Of a stretch of DNA of 64,000 nucleotides, positions 17,950 to 27,692 are shown in pieces (position 1 is the first letter of the stretch; each line of letters begins with the position of its first letter). The DNA lies in the NCBI GenBank assembly GCA_033851955.1, contig JAWSVK010000010.1, forward strand, positions 232,004 through 296,003, written 5' to 3'. The notes beneath the pieces were generated by a model that was given only the letters and a program-made list of their open reading frames with translations, had not been told where the DNA came from and did no database searches. This DNA comes from Profundibacter sp033851955 (lineage in GTDB: Bacteria > Pseudomonadota > Alphaproteobacteria > Rhodobacterales > Rhodobacteraceae). Made by a program: the position numbers and the translations under genes.

Positions 17950-18539
17950 GTGCATGGGCAAAACGCAAAGCCGCCGTTCAGGCCGAAGCCGAGGTGTTGG
18001 AGCGCAGCCATCAAGAAGCGGTTATCGCCGAGCAACACACGGCCCTTGCGCAAAAATCTGAAGAAGAGGTTCTTGCCGAGCTGGATTTGCCCAACCCCGA
18101 CGAAATGCAATCCGGTGATGACTTTTCGGCATTCATGAAATCATCGGTCCCAAGCGCTTTGCGTAACCGGGCTTTGCGAAAGCTGTGGGTCAGTGATCCG
18201 GTCTTGGCCAACGTCGATTCACTGGTAGATTATGGCGAAGATTTCACAGGTAAAAACGACGTCGCTCGATTGGTGAAGACCATCTACCGCGTCGGCAAAG
18301 GCATGTTGCCGGACGACGAGGATGTCGTTGAACCCGAAGCGGCCAGCGTAGAGCCTCAGATCGAGGACGTCAGCGAAGAGATCACGCTAGCGGATGAAGA
18401 CATCGAGATGGCCGTCGTACCCGAAATTGAAGCGGCCGGAATTGATGCGGCCACCCCTGCCCCTCTGCCACGGCGACGCATGCGGTTTAGTTTTGCAGAC
18501 GGCACTTCACCAATGAATGCAGAATTGGAAATACAATGA
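17946..18539 (+). CDS. DUF3306 formate dehydrogenase accessory protein
   Basis: 197 residues. The N-terminal half (AWAKRKAAVQAEAE..., PSALRNRALRKLWVSDP) is the conserved DUF3306 core. Residues about 120-170 are very acidic and likely disordered, then a basic PLPRRRMRF follows. No signal peptide, no Cys motif. It overlaps the DUF3305 gene and the TorD-like chaperone gene by 4 nt each. Function unproven; it travels with DUF3305 and formate dehydrogenase. Confidence 0.85.
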   Translation: MSAWAKRKAAVQAEAEVLERSHQEAVIAEQHTALAQKSEEEVLAELDLPNPDEMQSGDDFSAFMKSSVPSALRNRALRKLWVSDPVLANVDSLVDYGEDFTGKNDVARLVKTIYRVGKGMLPDDEDVVEPEAASVEPQIEDVSEEITLADEDIEMAVVPEIEAAGIDAATPAPLPRRRMRFSFADGTSPMNAELEIQ

Positions 18540-19144
18540 ACGCCACAGCCCCCCAAATTGATATCACGCAAGAAGATCAGCTGCGGGCTGATATGTACAA
18601 CTTTTTGGCTTTGTTATTGGCTGGGCCGCCCAGCAAGGACACATTAAAGCAAACCGCAGCATTGGCGGGCGATGATAGCGCGCTTGGCGAGGCAATCAAT
18701 GCAATGGCGCGGGTGACAAAATCCATGCGGCCAACGGCAGTCGAAAGCGAGTTCACGGCTCTGTTCATTGGTTTGGGGCGCGGCGAATTATTGCCCTACA
18801 CCAGCTTCTACCTGACCGGCTTTTTGAATGAAAAACCATTGGCGCAGTTGCGCAAGGCAATGGTTGGTTTGCGGATCACCCGCGCGCCCAACGTGTTTGA
18901 GCCCGAAGACAATATCGCCAGCCTATTGGAAATGATGGGCGGCATGATTACCGGTCGCTTTGGCACGGCGACACCGATCGAGACACAGGCGGATTTTTTC
19001 AACAAACATCTCGGGTCCTGGGCGGATCACTTTTTCTCGGACTTAGAGGCTGCCAAAGCTTCAGTATTTTACGCCCCCGTCGGCAGCGCGGGCAAAGCTT
19101 TTATGGAGATCGAGCGCGAAGCGTTTCGAATGGATGCGGGTTGA
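18536..19144 (+). CDS. TorD/DmsD-family chaperone for formate dehydrogenase
   Basis: 202 residues, all-helical profile. The family segment ExxFTALFIGLGRGELLPYTSFY and the motif FEPEDNIASLLEMM (equivalent to the EPxDH motif of TorD/NarJ chaperones) are present. These proteins bind Tat leader peptides and hold the apo-molybdoenzyme until the cofactor is loaded. The likely client is the Tat-tagged alpha subunit encoded two genes downstream, and perhaps the small Tat protein between them. Overlaps the DUF3306 gene by 4 nt. Confidence 0.9.
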   Translation: MNATAPQIDITQEDQLRADMYNFLALLLAGPPSKDTLKQTAALAGDDSALGEAINAMARVTKSMRPTAVESEFTALFIGLGRGELLPYTSFYLTGFLNEKPLAQLRKAMVGLRITRAPNVFEPEDNIASLLEMMGGMITGRFGTATPIETQADFFNKHLGSWADHFFSDLEAAKASVFYAPVGSAGKAFMEIEREAFRMDAG

Positions 19145-19188
19145 TCCGTAACAACAAGCCTTTTGGGCTAAAACAGGAAGGAAACCAG

Positions 19189-19389
19189 ATGAGTAAGACT
19201 GAAGAAGGCAGCACAAACAGCCGCCGCAACTTTCTCAAATTTGCCGCTGTTTCAGCGCCAGCTGTCGCCGTGGCTGCGGCCACCGGCACTGCGGCACAAG
19301 CCGCTCCGGTGACGGAGCTTGACGAGGTCGGCGGTGGGGTGCGCGAAACGCAGCACACCAAAGCCTATTTCGAAACGGCCAAATTTTAA
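19189..19389 (+). CDS. Small twin-arginine leader protein of formate dehydrogenase operon
   Basis: 66 residues: MSKTEEGSTNSRRNFLKFAA, i.e. a Tat motif SRRNFLKF followed by a long Ala/Val hydrophobic stretch, with only about 30 residues after it. ATG 19189 is preceded by AGGAAGG (19176-19182); an upstream TTG in frame at 19141 overlaps the previous stop and is less likely. Comparable tiny Tat proteins precede the alpha subunit in Shewanella-type formate dehydrogenase operons. It may compete for or escort the chaperone, or anchor the enzyme; role unproven. Confidence 0.85.
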   Translation: MSKTEEGSTNSRRNFLKFAAVSAPAVAVAAATGTAAQAAPVTELDEVGGGVRETQHTKAYFETAKF

Positions 19390-19489
19390 GGGGATGTTGG
19401 ACAAAGGCCAATGGTTGCGAGACGCCCGCCGGCCTTAAGAAAACAACCCAGCAAAGCTGACGATGTCAGCAGTAGCAAGGGAGAAGACT

Positions 19490-22384
19490 ATGCTGAGGAA
19501 AAAAACCAATGGGGTTGCGCGACGCCCCCAGCGGACAAGCCTCTTGTCAAATGTTGCCGAGAAATCGGTCAACCGGCGCAGCTTTTTGCGCGGTTCGGGT
19601 TTGGCCGTTGGTGGCTTGGCCTCAATCAGTGCCTTGGGTGGTACGGTAACACAGGCCAAAGCCGATGAAGCGGTGAATGCGGCCATCGAAACCGTCAAAT
19701 CGGTGTGCTGTAACTGTTCTGTAGGCTGTACCGTTGTGGCCGAAGTGGACAATGGTGTTTGGGTCGGTCAGGAACCTGGTTTTGACAGCCCGTTCAACCT
19801 GGGTGGCCACTGTGCCAAAGGCGCATCCGCACGCGATGCCGCCCACGGCGAGCGCCGCCTGAAATACCCGATGAAAAAAGAGAACGGCGAATGGAAGCGT
19901 ATTTCCTGGGAGCAAGCGATTGATGAGATCGGCGACCAGATGGGCACCATCCGCGAAGAGAGCGGACCGGATTCAGTTTACTGGCTGGGTTCCGCCAAGT
20001 TCAACAACGAACAATCCTATTTGTTCCGCAAATTTGCCGCCTATTGGGGCACCAATAACGTAGATCACCAAGCACGGATTTGTCACTCGACAACGGTTGC
20101 CGGTGTGGCCAACACATGGGGCTACGGCGCCATGACCAACAGCTACAACGACATTCACAAATCCAAAGTGATGTTGGTGATCGGTGGCAACCCTGCCGAA
20201 GCGCACCCTGTTTCGCTGTTGCACCTGATGAAGGCCAAAGAGCAAAACAACGCGCAGCTGATTGTGTGTGATCCTCGCTTTACCCGTACTGCGGCCCACG
20301 CCGACGAATATGTTCGTATTCGCCCGGGTTCTGACGTTGCGCTGATCTGGGGATTTTTGTGGCACATCTTTGAAAACGGCTGGGAAGACAAAGAATTCAT
20401 CCGTACCCGCGTTTACGGCATGGATGAAATCCGCGCCGAGGTCAAAAAATGGACCCCCGAAGAAGTTGAGCGCGTCACAGGCGTTCCGGGTTCGCAAATG
20501 GAGCGTGTTGCGCGCACCATGGCCAACAATCGTCCCGGCACTTTGATCTGGTGCATGGGTGGTACACAGCACACGACAGGCAACAACAACACGCGCGCTT
20601 ACTGCATCTTGCAACTGGCGCTTGGCAACATGGGTGTAGCAGGTGGCGGCACCAATATTTTCCGCGGCCACGACAACGTTCAGGGCGCGACGGATATGTG
20701 TATCCTCAGCCACTCACTACCGGGTTACTATGGCCTGTCTGGTGGAGCTTGGGCGCATTGGTCTCGGGTTTGGGGCGAAGATGTTGATTGGCTCAAGGGG
20801 CGTTTCGACAACCTAAAAGCCGCGGATGGTTCGGAGAAATCCTTGATGAACCTGAAAGGCATTCCGGTGTCGCGCTGGATTGACGGGGTTCTTGAAGACA
20901 AGGACAACATTGATCAGCCCGACAACGTGCGCGCAATGGTTTTGTGGGGCCACTCTCCGAACTCGCAAACCCGTGGCGCGGAAATGAAAACGGCGATGGA
21001 AAAGCTGGATATGTTGGTCGTCATTGACCCCTACCCGACTGTTTCGGCTGTTTTGCATGACCGCACCGATGGCGTTTACCTGCTGCCAGCCTCGACCCAA
21101 TACGAGACCCGCGGCTCGGTGACTGCCTCCAACCGTTCGCTGCAATGGCGTGACAAAGTCATGGAGCCGGTGTTTGAATCCAAACCCGACCACGAGATCA
21201 TGTCGATGTTCGCAACCAAATTCGGTTTTGCAGATCGTTTGTTCCGCAATATCTCGATGGAAGGCGAACATCAGCCCAACATCGAGGACATCACCCGTGA
21301 ATTTAACGGTGGCATGTGGACAATCGGTTATACGGGCCAGTCGCCAGAGCGGATCAAACTGCATATGGCAAACCAGCACACATTCGATAAAACCACGTTG
21401 CAGGCCGTTGGTGGCCCAGCAGATGGCGAATATTACGGCCTGCCATGGCCGTGCTGGGGAACGGCGGAACAAAAGCACCCGGGCACACCGAACCTATACG
21501 ATATGTCGATGCCTGTTTCCAAAGGTGGCCTGACATTCCGCGCCCGTTTCGGTGTGGAACGTGACGGGGTGAACCTGTTGGCCGAAGGCGTCTACTCGGA
21601 AGGGTCAGACATTCAGGATGGTTATCCTGAATTCACCATGGCGATGCTCAAGGAATTGGGCTGGGATGGTGAACTAACAGCGGAGGAACAAGAAATCATC
21701 GCCGCTGGTGCAGGTGACAAGACCAACTGGAAAACCGACCTATCGGGCGGTATTCAGCGGGTCGCCATCAGCCACGAATGTGCGCCATTTGGCAACGCCA
21801 AGGCGCGCGCCGTGGTCTGGACTTTCCCTGATCCGGTACCGGTTCACCGCGAGCCACTTTATACCAGCCGCCGCGATCTGGTCGAGGACTATCCAACATA
21901 TGCGGACAAGCAAGCCTACCGTTTGCCGACCCTGTATGAATCGATCCAGAAGAATGACTTTAGCAAGGATTACCCTTTGATCCTGACCTCTGGTCGTTTG
22001 GTGGAATATGAGGGCGGTGGCGATGAAAGTCGCTCCAACCCTTGGTTGGCCGAACTTCAGCAAGATATGTTTGTTGAAATCAACACACGCGACGCCAATG
22101 ATATCGGTGTTCGTGATGGTCAGCAGGTTTGGCTAGAAGGCCCTGAGGGCAGCGCAATCAAGATCATGGCGCTGGTCACTGAACGGGTTGGCGCAGGCGT
22201 TGTCTTTATGCCGTTCCACTTTGGCGGACATTTCCAAGGCAAGGATTTGCGCGATAAATACCCCGAAGGCGCGGCACCGTTTGTGCTGGGTGAATCAGCC
22301 AACACGGCGATGACATATGGCTATGACAGCGTCACTCAAATGCAAGAGACTAAGGCGTCGCTTTGCAAAATCACTGCAGCATAA
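19490..22384 (+). CDS. fdhA: Formate dehydrogenase catalytic (alpha) subunit, Tat-exported
   Basis: 964 residues, oxidising formate to CO2 at a metal-bis-MGD centre. Start at ATG 19490 with AAGGGAGAA at 19477-19485; an in-frame start at 19463 lacks this. The Tat leader is NRRSFLRG followed by a hydrophobic stretch ending AKA. The 4Fe-4S motif is CNCSVGC...GGHCAKG. The metal ligand is Cys198 with the adjacent essential His199 (ARICHST), so this is a Cys rather than a selenocysteine enzyme. The C-terminal molydopterin dinucleotide-binding domain includes SGRLVEY...FVEIN. Periplasmic location follows from the leader. It lies upstream of the Fe-S and cytochrome b subunits, and near a tungstate importer, which suggests a tungsten form. 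Confidence 0.95.
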   Translation: MLRKKTNGVARRPQRTSLLSNVAEKSVNRRSFLRGSGLAVGGLASISALGGTVTQAKADEAVNAAIETVKSVCCNCSVGCTVVAEVDNGVWVGQEPGFDSPFNLGGHCAKGASARDAAHGERRLKYPMKKENGEWKRISWEQAIDEIGDQMGTIREESGPDSVYWLGSAKFNNEQSYLFRKFAAYWGTNNVDHQARICHSTTVAGVANTWGYGAMTNSYNDIHKSKVMLVIGGNPAEAHPVSLLHLMKAKEQNNAQLIVCDPRFTRTAAHADEYVRIRPGSDVALIWGFLWHIFENGWEDKEFIRTRVYGMDEIRAEVKKWTPEEVERVTGVPGSQMERVARTMANNRPGTLIWCMGGTQHTTGNNNTRAYCILQLALGNMGVAGGGTNIFRGHDNVQGATDMCILSHSLPGYYGLSGGAWAHWSRVWGEDVDWLKGRFDNLKAADGSEKSLMNLKGIPVSRWIDGVLEDKDNIDQPDNVRAMVLWGHSPNSQTRGAEMKTAMEKLDMLVVIDPYPTVSAVLHDRTDGVYLLPASTQYETRGSVTASNRSLQWRDKVMEPVFESKPDHEIMSMFATKFGFADRLFRNISMEGEHQPNIEDITREFNGGMWTIGYTGQSPERIKLHMANQHTFDKTTLQAVGGPADGEYYGLPWPCWGTAEQKHPGTPNLYDMSMPVSKGGLTFRARFGVERDGVNLLAEGVYSEGSDIQDGYPEFTMAMLKELGWDGELTAEEQEIIAAGAGDKTNWKTDLSGGIQRVAISHECAPFGNAKARAVVWTFPDPVPVHREPLYTSRRDLVEDYPTYADKQAYRLPTLYESIQKNDFSKDYPLILTSGRLVEYEGGGDESRSNPWLAELQQDMFVEINTRDANDIGVRDGQQVWLEGPEGSAIKIMALVTERVGAGVVFMPFHFGGHFQGKDLRDKYPEGAAPFVLGESANTAMTYGYDSVTQMQETKASLCKITAA

Positions 22385-22397
22385 GGAGACCTGAGAA

Positions 22398-22994
22398 ATG
22401 GCAAGAGTAAAATTTCTCTGTGATGCGGAACGCTGCATTGAATGCAACGCCTGCGTAACCGCATGTAAAAACGAACACGAAGTACCGTGGGGCATCAACC
22501 GGCGCAAAGTCGTCACCATCGGTGACGGCAAGCCCGGCGAGCGCTCGATCTCGGTCGCTTGTATGCATTGCTCGGACGCGCCCTGTATGGCCGTTTGCCC
22601 AACCGACTGTTTTTACCAAACAGACGACGGCATCGTCCTGCACTCCAAAGATCTGTGCATTGGTTGTGGCTACTGCTTCTACGCATGTCCGTTTGGCGCG
22701 CCGCAGTATCCACAGGCTGGCAACTTTGGTTCGCGTGGCAAGATGGACAAATGTACGTTCTGTGCAGGCGGTCCAGAAGAAGACCACTCGGCCGCCGAGT
22801 TCCAGAAATACGGTCGCAACCGTATTGCGGAAGGCAAGCTGCCGATCTGTGCGGAAATGTGTTCGACCAAGGCGCTACTGGCGGGTGACGGGGATGCAGT
22901 TTCCTCGATCTACCGCGAACGTATCGTGTCACGTGGCTTTGGTTCCGGCGCTTGGGGTTGGGGCACAGCCTATGACCAGAAAGCCGGCGGTTAA
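22398..22994 (+). CDS. fdhB: Formate dehydrogenase iron-sulfur (beta) subunit
   Basis: 198 residues, preceded by AAGGAG. Four ferredoxin-type Cys groups are visible: C13-IECNACVTAC, the group around CMHCSDAPCMAVCPTDC, CIGCGYCFYACPFG, and CTFC plus CAEMCSTKAL, consistent with four 4Fe-4S clusters that pass electrons from the alpha subunit to the cytochrome b subunit. There is no leader of its own, so it is presumably co-exported with the alpha subunit through Tat. Confidence 0.95.
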   Translation: MARVKFLCDAERCIECNACVTACKNEHEVPWGINRRKVVTIGDGKPGERSISVACMHCSDAPCMAVCPTDCFYQTDDGIVLHSKDLCIGCGYCFYACPFGAPQYPQAGNFGSRGKMDKCTFCAGGPEEDHSAAEFQKYGRNRIAEGKLPICAEMCSTKALLAGDGDAVSSIYRERIVSRGFGSGAWGWGTAYDQKAGG

Positions 22995-23071
22995 TCCAGC
23001 CTTCGTTTAAAAACAGTGGCACAGGGGGGACGTCCCTCCTGTGTCTAAAGACGCATCCAAGGAGCACCGAT

Positions 23072-24271
23072 ATGTTCGTGCATAAGAAACTCGCCCTCAT
23101 TTTGATCGCCCTTTGGTTGGCCGTATTCAGCACTCCCGCTTTGACCCAAGACACTTCGGACACACGGGCCCAAACCGGTGGCGCGCAAACCCTAGAAGAT
23201 ATTTTGGCCCGCCAGCGCGACCAATTGGTGGATGACCAATTTCGCCAAGACGCCACTGGCAATCCCGATCAGGCCGCCCCGAGCGCAAACCCGCTCGGCA
23301 CATTGGGCGGTGTTTCGGACCCCGAATTTTGGCGCGCATTTCGCTACGGCAGCGCCGATGTCACCTCGAGTGACGGCTCCGCGACCGGTAATGTCGTCAT
23401 ACAGGATGGTGGTATGCAGTGGTTGCAATGGCGGGCCGGCCCCGTGCGCACCTATGGTGGATATCTGTTGCTGGGAATGCTTGTCGTCGTGCTGGCGTTT
23501 TACCTGTTCCGTGGTAAAATCATGATTGAGGGCGAGAAAACCGGCGAGACGATTATACGTTTCAAATTGATCGAACGGTTTGCCCATTGGGTCATGGCGA
23601 TCCCTTTCGTTTTGCTGGCGATCACTGGCTTGCTGTTGTTGTTCGGGCGCGTGGCATTGATACCGTTGTTTGGCCACGAAGTTTTCACGCCCATCGCGAT
23701 TGCCGGAAAATTCATTCACAATTACGGAGCTTGGCCGTTTATGCTCGGCGTGATCCTCAGCTTTACCCTGTGGGTCTGGAAAAACCTGCCGGAGAAAACC
23801 GATATCGCTTGGTTGTTAAAAGGCGGCGGATTGTTCACCAAGGGCGTTCACCCGTCTTCGGGCAAATTTAACGCCGGTGAGAAGATCATTTTCTGGTCTG
23901 TAATTTCGTTTGGTGTTCTAATCTCGGCAACGGGTCTGAGCCTGTTGTTCCCGTTTCAAATCTCGCTGTTCTCGCCCCTGTTCGAGGCATTGAACTTTAC
24001 AGGCATACCGCAACTTCTGGGCGCAGGTGAGCTGGATACCACGCTTGCCCCCCAAGAAGAAATGCAATTCGCACAACTGTGGCATATGATCGTGGCGTTC
24101 ATCTATATCGCCATCGTTATCGCACATATCTATTTGGGCAGTGTTGGTATGGAGGGCGCATTGGATTCCATGACCAAAGGGACAGTCGAAGTGCAATGGG
24201 CAAAAGAACATCATGACTTGTGGTATGAGGACGTGGTAAAAGAAAATGCCGATAAGACTCCGGCAGAATAG
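23072..24271 (+). CDS. fdhC: Formate dehydrogenase cytochrome b (gamma) subunit
   Basis: 399 residues with AAGGAG before ATG. A signal peptide (VHKKLALILIALWLAVFST...) precedes an unusual N-terminal region of about 110 residues, then four or more membrane segments. Haem-binding His candidates are in FKLIERFAHWVMAI, GKFIHNYGAW and QLWHMIVAFIYIAIVIAHIY. It anchors the complex and passes electrons to the quinone pool. The extended N-terminus before the first transmembrane core helix is longer than in E. coli FdnI and fits the Shewanella/Helicobacter-like FdhC type. Confidence 0.93.
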   Translation: MFVHKKLALILIALWLAVFSTPALTQDTSDTRAQTGGAQTLEDILARQRDQLVDDQFRQDATGNPDQAAPSANPLGTLGGVSDPEFWRAFRYGSADVTSSDGSATGNVVIQDGGMQWLQWRAGPVRTYGGYLLLGMLVVVLAFYLFRGKIMIEGEKTGETIIRFKLIERFAHWVMAIPFVLLAITGLLLLFGRVALIPLFGHEVFTPIAIAGKFIHNYGAWPFMLGVILSFTLWVWKNLPEKTDIAWLLKGGGLFTKGVHPSSGKFNAGEKIIFWSVISFGVLISATGLSLLFPFQISLFSPLFEALNFTGIPQLLGAGELDTTLAPQEEMQFAQLWHMIVAFIYIAIVIAHIYLGSVGMEGALDSMTKGTVEVQWAKEHHDLWYEDVVKENADKTPAE

Positions 24272-24294
24272 CTCCAACCCAGGAAAATCAGTCC

Positions 24295-25680
24295 TTGATC
24301 ACCAAGCCTCTGAATACCCAAGGCCAATCGCAAAAAACCGGCGTCGATTTTGGGGCCGGTTTGGCGCTGTCATCGGTGCTTATCATTGATGACGAAATGG
24401 GAATGCGGAATTTTCTGACCAAAATTTTAACCCCGAGATGTCGACGGGTCGAAAGCGCAAGCAACGTTCAAGAAGCCTCGGAATTACTGGATCACATTCA
24501 TTTCGATATTGTTATCTTGGACAATATCATGCCGGGCACCACTGGTCTTGAATGGCTGAAAGAGCAGCGAAAGCGCGGGTTTTTTGCCGACACAATCCTG
24601 ATCACTGCCTTTGCCGATCTAGAAACGGCCATCACGGCTTTGCGCACAGGGGTTGCGGATTTCGTGTTGAAACCGTTTCGCTCCAATCAAATTTTAAACG
24701 CCGTTGCCCGTTGTTTTGACCGTCAGGAATTGCGGCGGGAAAATTACCTGCTTAAATATGAATTGGCCTCGGACAAGCTCTGTGCACACGGTCGGCTTTT
24801 GGGCCGTTCCGCCGAGATTTCAAGCATTCGTGAGAACTTGGAACGCATCGCCCCACTTTCAACTTCCGTATTGTTCACCGGCGCAAGCGGGACCGGCAAA
24901 GAGGTGGTGGCGCGCACGTTGCATGGAATGTCTGACCGCTCTGACCACCCTTTTGTGCCAGTAAACTGCGCCGCCATATCCCCCGAAGCCATCGCAAATG
25001 AGCTGTTCGGCTATATTTCCCATGATCCGGTTGAGGGCGACAGCCAAAAGGACGGCCTGCTGTTCCATGCCCGTGGCGGCACCCTTTTCCTGGATGAAAT
25101 CCTAGAATTGCCGCTGACAGTTCAGGGCATGCTGTTGCGTGTTATCGAAGACATGCGCATTCGCCCCATTGGCTCGTTGCGCGAGGTGCCGCTGGACTTA
25201 CGGTTTATGTTTGCCACCAATGCCGACCTGGAAACCGCCGTTGCCGAGGGCCGTTTTCGCACAGATCTGTTTCACCGGATCAACGTGTTGAACATTGAGA
25301 TGCCAAATCTGATCCAGCGCAAGGGTGACCTGATGGAGCTGAGCGCCATGTTCATGCAGCGGATTTCCGATGAATTGGGCGTGCAACCTTTGCCCCTGAC
25401 CGAGGCGGTTATGCTGAAACTTGCAAGCTATGATTGGCCAGGCAATGTGCGCGAATTGCGCAATCTGATTGAACGCTCGTTGATCCTAGGAGAGTTTCCA
25501 CCCGAGTTCAGCGATGACACCCAAAGTGACGAATTGGCTGTGGATTCGCTTGCCGCCGTTGAGCGTCGCCACATTCTGAATGTGCTCAGCGATTGCAGCG
25601 GCAACCGTGCTGAGGCAGCGCGCCGCTTGGGTGTATCGCGCAAAACTATAGACCGCAAATCCGCCATGTGGGATGCGTAG
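24295..25680 (+). CDS. NtrC-family response regulator without the GAFTGA loop
   Basis: 461 residues from a TTG start at 24295 with AGGAAAA 10 nt upstream. The receiver domain has the acidic pair in VLIIDDE and phospho-acceptor Asp76 in VILDNIMPG. The AAA+ domain has Walker A GASGTGKE (196-203), Walker B GGTLFLDEI and arginine finger region RFRTDLFHR. The sigma-54 contact motif GAFTGA is replaced without length change by HDPVEG (ELFGYISHDPVEG). A Fis-type helix-turn-helix ends the protein (NRAEAARRLGVSRKTIDRK). Like Rhodobacter NtrC, which also lacks GAFTGA, it probably does not activate sigma-54 polymerase. It overlaps the sensor kinase gene by 8 nt and follows the formate dehydrogenase operon by 23 nt. 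Confidence 0.92.
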   Translation: MITKPLNTQGQSQKTGVDFGAGLALSSVLIIDDEMGMRNFLTKILTPRCRRVESASNVQEASELLDHIHFDIVILDNIMPGTTGLEWLKEQRKRGFFADTILITAFADLETAITALRTGVADFVLKPFRSNQILNAVARCFDRQELRRENYLLKYELASDKLCAHGRLLGRSAEISSIRENLERIAPLSTSVLFTGASGTGKEVVARTLHGMSDRSDHPFVPVNCAAISPEAIANELFGYISHDPVEGDSQKDGLLFHARGGTLFLDEILELPLTVQGMLLRVIEDMRIRPIGSLREVPLDLRFMFATNADLETAVAEGRFRTDLFHRINVLNIEMPNLIQRKGDLMELSAMFMQRISDELGVQPLPLTEAVMLKLASYDWPGNVRELRNLIERSLILGEFPPEFSDDTQSDELAVDSLAAVERRHILNVLSDCSGNRAEAARRLGVSRKTIDRKSAMWDA

Positions 25681-27679
25681 GCCGCTCCCCCCGTCCGGCA
25701 TCGCTTGGTACAACTCTGTACGCACCCGATTGCTGATGATTGCGCTGTTGCCAATGCTGTTGCTGATGCCTGTGTTCGGCGCGGTTATTATCGTGAACTG
25801 GTCGGCGCGGTTTGACGAGCTGTTGATTGCCAAGGTGAACAGCGAATTGACGATCGCCCACCAACATCTGACCACCCTGAAAGAACGGGCTTTTGAAAAT
25901 GTTCAGGCGCTCGGCGCTTCGGCCGCTTTTTTGCAGGCCAGCCAGAAAGGCACCTTGCCGAATTTTCTAGAACAGCAACGCCAAAGATACGGTTTCGATT
26001 TTCTTTATTATATCCCAGTGAATGAAAGCATCGTTTCAGCCCAAAGCGTGGCTGCCCCTGCCGTGCCGACGGACTGGCCAATCGTTCAAAGCGCCATCCA
26101 GGGACATGGCGGAACCGAGGTCGATATTTTTGACGCAGAAGTGTTGGCTGAAATATCGCCAAAGCTGGCAGAACAAGCGACACTGACACTGGTGCCGACC
26201 AAAGCCGCGCTGCCAACAACAAGAGAGCAGGAAAGCCGTGGTATGGTGGTGCATAGCGCCGCGCCTGTGGAGGCTGGCTCTGGTGTTTTGGTGGCTGGGG
26301 TGCTGTTGAACCGCAACCTTGAGTTCATTGATACGATCAATGCGCTTGTCTACCCCGACGCCAGCCTGACCACAGGCAGCCTAGGCACCACCACACTGTT
26401 TTTAGAAGACGTGCGAGTCTCTACCAATGTCCGTCTGTTTGAAAATGTTCGCGCGCTTGGCACCCGTGTGTCCGTCGAGGTTCGGACCACGGTTCTGGAT
26501 CAGGGACGCACATGGCTGGACCGCGCATTTGTGGTGAATGACTGGTACATTTCCGCGTACGAACCCCTGATAGACAGTTTCGACAACCGAGTTGGGATGC
26601 TTTATGTAGGTTTTCTGGACAGCCCGTTTCGCGACGCCAAAGCCCGCGCACTTTGGCTAATCATCGGCGGATTTTTGTTATTGCTGGCGTTGTCCGTGCC
26701 TTTGTTCTTGCGCCTTGCCCGCAGCGTTTTCAAACCGCTAGAAGACATAGTCCATACCATCTCCGAAGTTGAAGGCGGCGATCTATCCGCCCGAACCAAT
26801 TTGCCAAATGGCAACAACGAAGTATCGCGGGTGTCGTCGCATCTAAACACTGTTTTGGCGCAGGTGCAGGAGCGCGATCAGCGGCTGCGTGAATGGGGGG
26901 ATCAACTTGAAAATCGGGTCAAAAATCGCACCCATGAGCTACAAGAGGCCAACCAACAGTTGGAAATCACCACCAAACAGCTTGTGGTTTCAGAAAAACT
27001 AGCCGCGATCGGTGAAATCACGGCAAGCGTCGCCCATGAGATCAACAATCCGGTGGCCGTCATTCAGGGCAGTGTCGATGTAATATATGACGGGTTGGGC
27101 GAAAACGCTGAACCACTGAACACCGAATTTACACTGGTTTATCAACAGGTTCACCGCATAAACACGCTGGTCAATAAGTTGCTGCAATTTGCCCGTCCAG
27201 AAGAATTTGCCGGATCCGCCAGCACCCATTCACCCAATGACGTGATCAACGACACGCTGCCACTGGTACAGCATTTGTTGAACAAGGGTGAAATTCAACT
27301 CGACCTCACATTGGAAAGCACGCGAAAAGTCTCAATAAACCAAACGGAACTGCAGCAGGTTTTGGTAAACTTGATCGTAAACGCCATTCAGGCAATGCCG
27401 AGTGGTGGCGACCTGACGATCACGACCAAAGATCATCAATTGGATCAGCAAACTGGTGTGTTGATCACCATTTCTGATACCGGTGTCGGCATGCCCCCCG
27501 AGATTGCAAATAGGGTTTTTGACCCATTTTTCACCACAAAGAAAGCCGAGGGAACGGGGTTGGGTCTTTCCATCTCACAGAAACTAATTTCCCGTGCTGG
27601 TGGTCAAATCTGGCTAGATAGCGAACGTGGTAAGGGGACACAGTTCACGATTTTCGTTGTTTCAAACCTAGATGGATGA
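25673..27679 (+). CDS. Membrane sensor histidine kinase
   Basis: 668 residues. A transmembrane helix (about 15-40) and another (about 325-345) frame a large periplasmic sensing region of dCache size. A HAMP segment (about 350-400), a coiled coil, then HisKA with His455 (SVAHEINNPVAV) and an HATPase domain with N box NLIVNAIQAM, DTGVGM, FFTTK and GTGLGLS follow. It is the likely partner of the regulator encoded immediately upstream. Position directly after the formate dehydrogenase genes suggests it senses formate or a related periplasmic signal; the ligand is not evident from sequence. Confidence 0.92.
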   Translation: MRRPLPPSGIAWYNSVRTRLLMIALLPMLLLMPVFGAVIIVNWSARFDELLIAKVNSELTIAHQHLTTLKERAFENVQALGASAAFLQASQKGTLPNFLEQQRQRYGFDFLYYIPVNESIVSAQSVAAPAVPTDWPIVQSAIQGHGGTEVDIFDAEVLAEISPKLAEQATLTLVPTKAALPTTREQESRGMVVHSAAPVEAGSGVLVAGVLLNRNLEFIDTINALVYPDASLTTGSLGTTTLFLEDVRVSTNVRLFENVRALGTRVSVEVRTTVLDQGRTWLDRAFVVNDWYISAYEPLIDSFDNRVGMLYVGFLDSPFRDAKARALWLIIGGFLLLLALSVPLFLRLARSVFKPLEDIVHTISEVEGGDLSARTNLPNGNNEVSRVSSHLNTVLAQVQERDQRLREWGDQLENRVKNRTHELQEANQQLEITTKQLVVSEKLAAIGEITASVAHEINNPVAVIQGSVDVIYDGLGENAEPLNTEFTLVYQQVHRINTLVNKLLQFARPEEFAGSASTHSPNDVINDTLPLVQHLLNKGEIQLDLTLESTRKVSINQTELQQVLVNLIVNAIQAMPSGGDLTITTKDHQLDQQTGVLITISDTGVGMPPEIANRVFDPFFTTKKAEGTGLGLSISQKLISRAGGQIWLDSERGKGTQFTIFVVSNLDG

Positions 27680-27692
27680 CTTGCAAATATTG

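Noticed and set aside
20081..20089. Selenocysteine (TGA) at the formate dehydrogenase active site
   Set aside because: The codon is TGT, an ordinary Cys; no SECIS-like structure is needed.
19973..20713. A 246-codon minus-strand open frame opposite the formate dehydrogenase alpha gene
   Set aside because: A shadow of fdhA; no recognisable domain.
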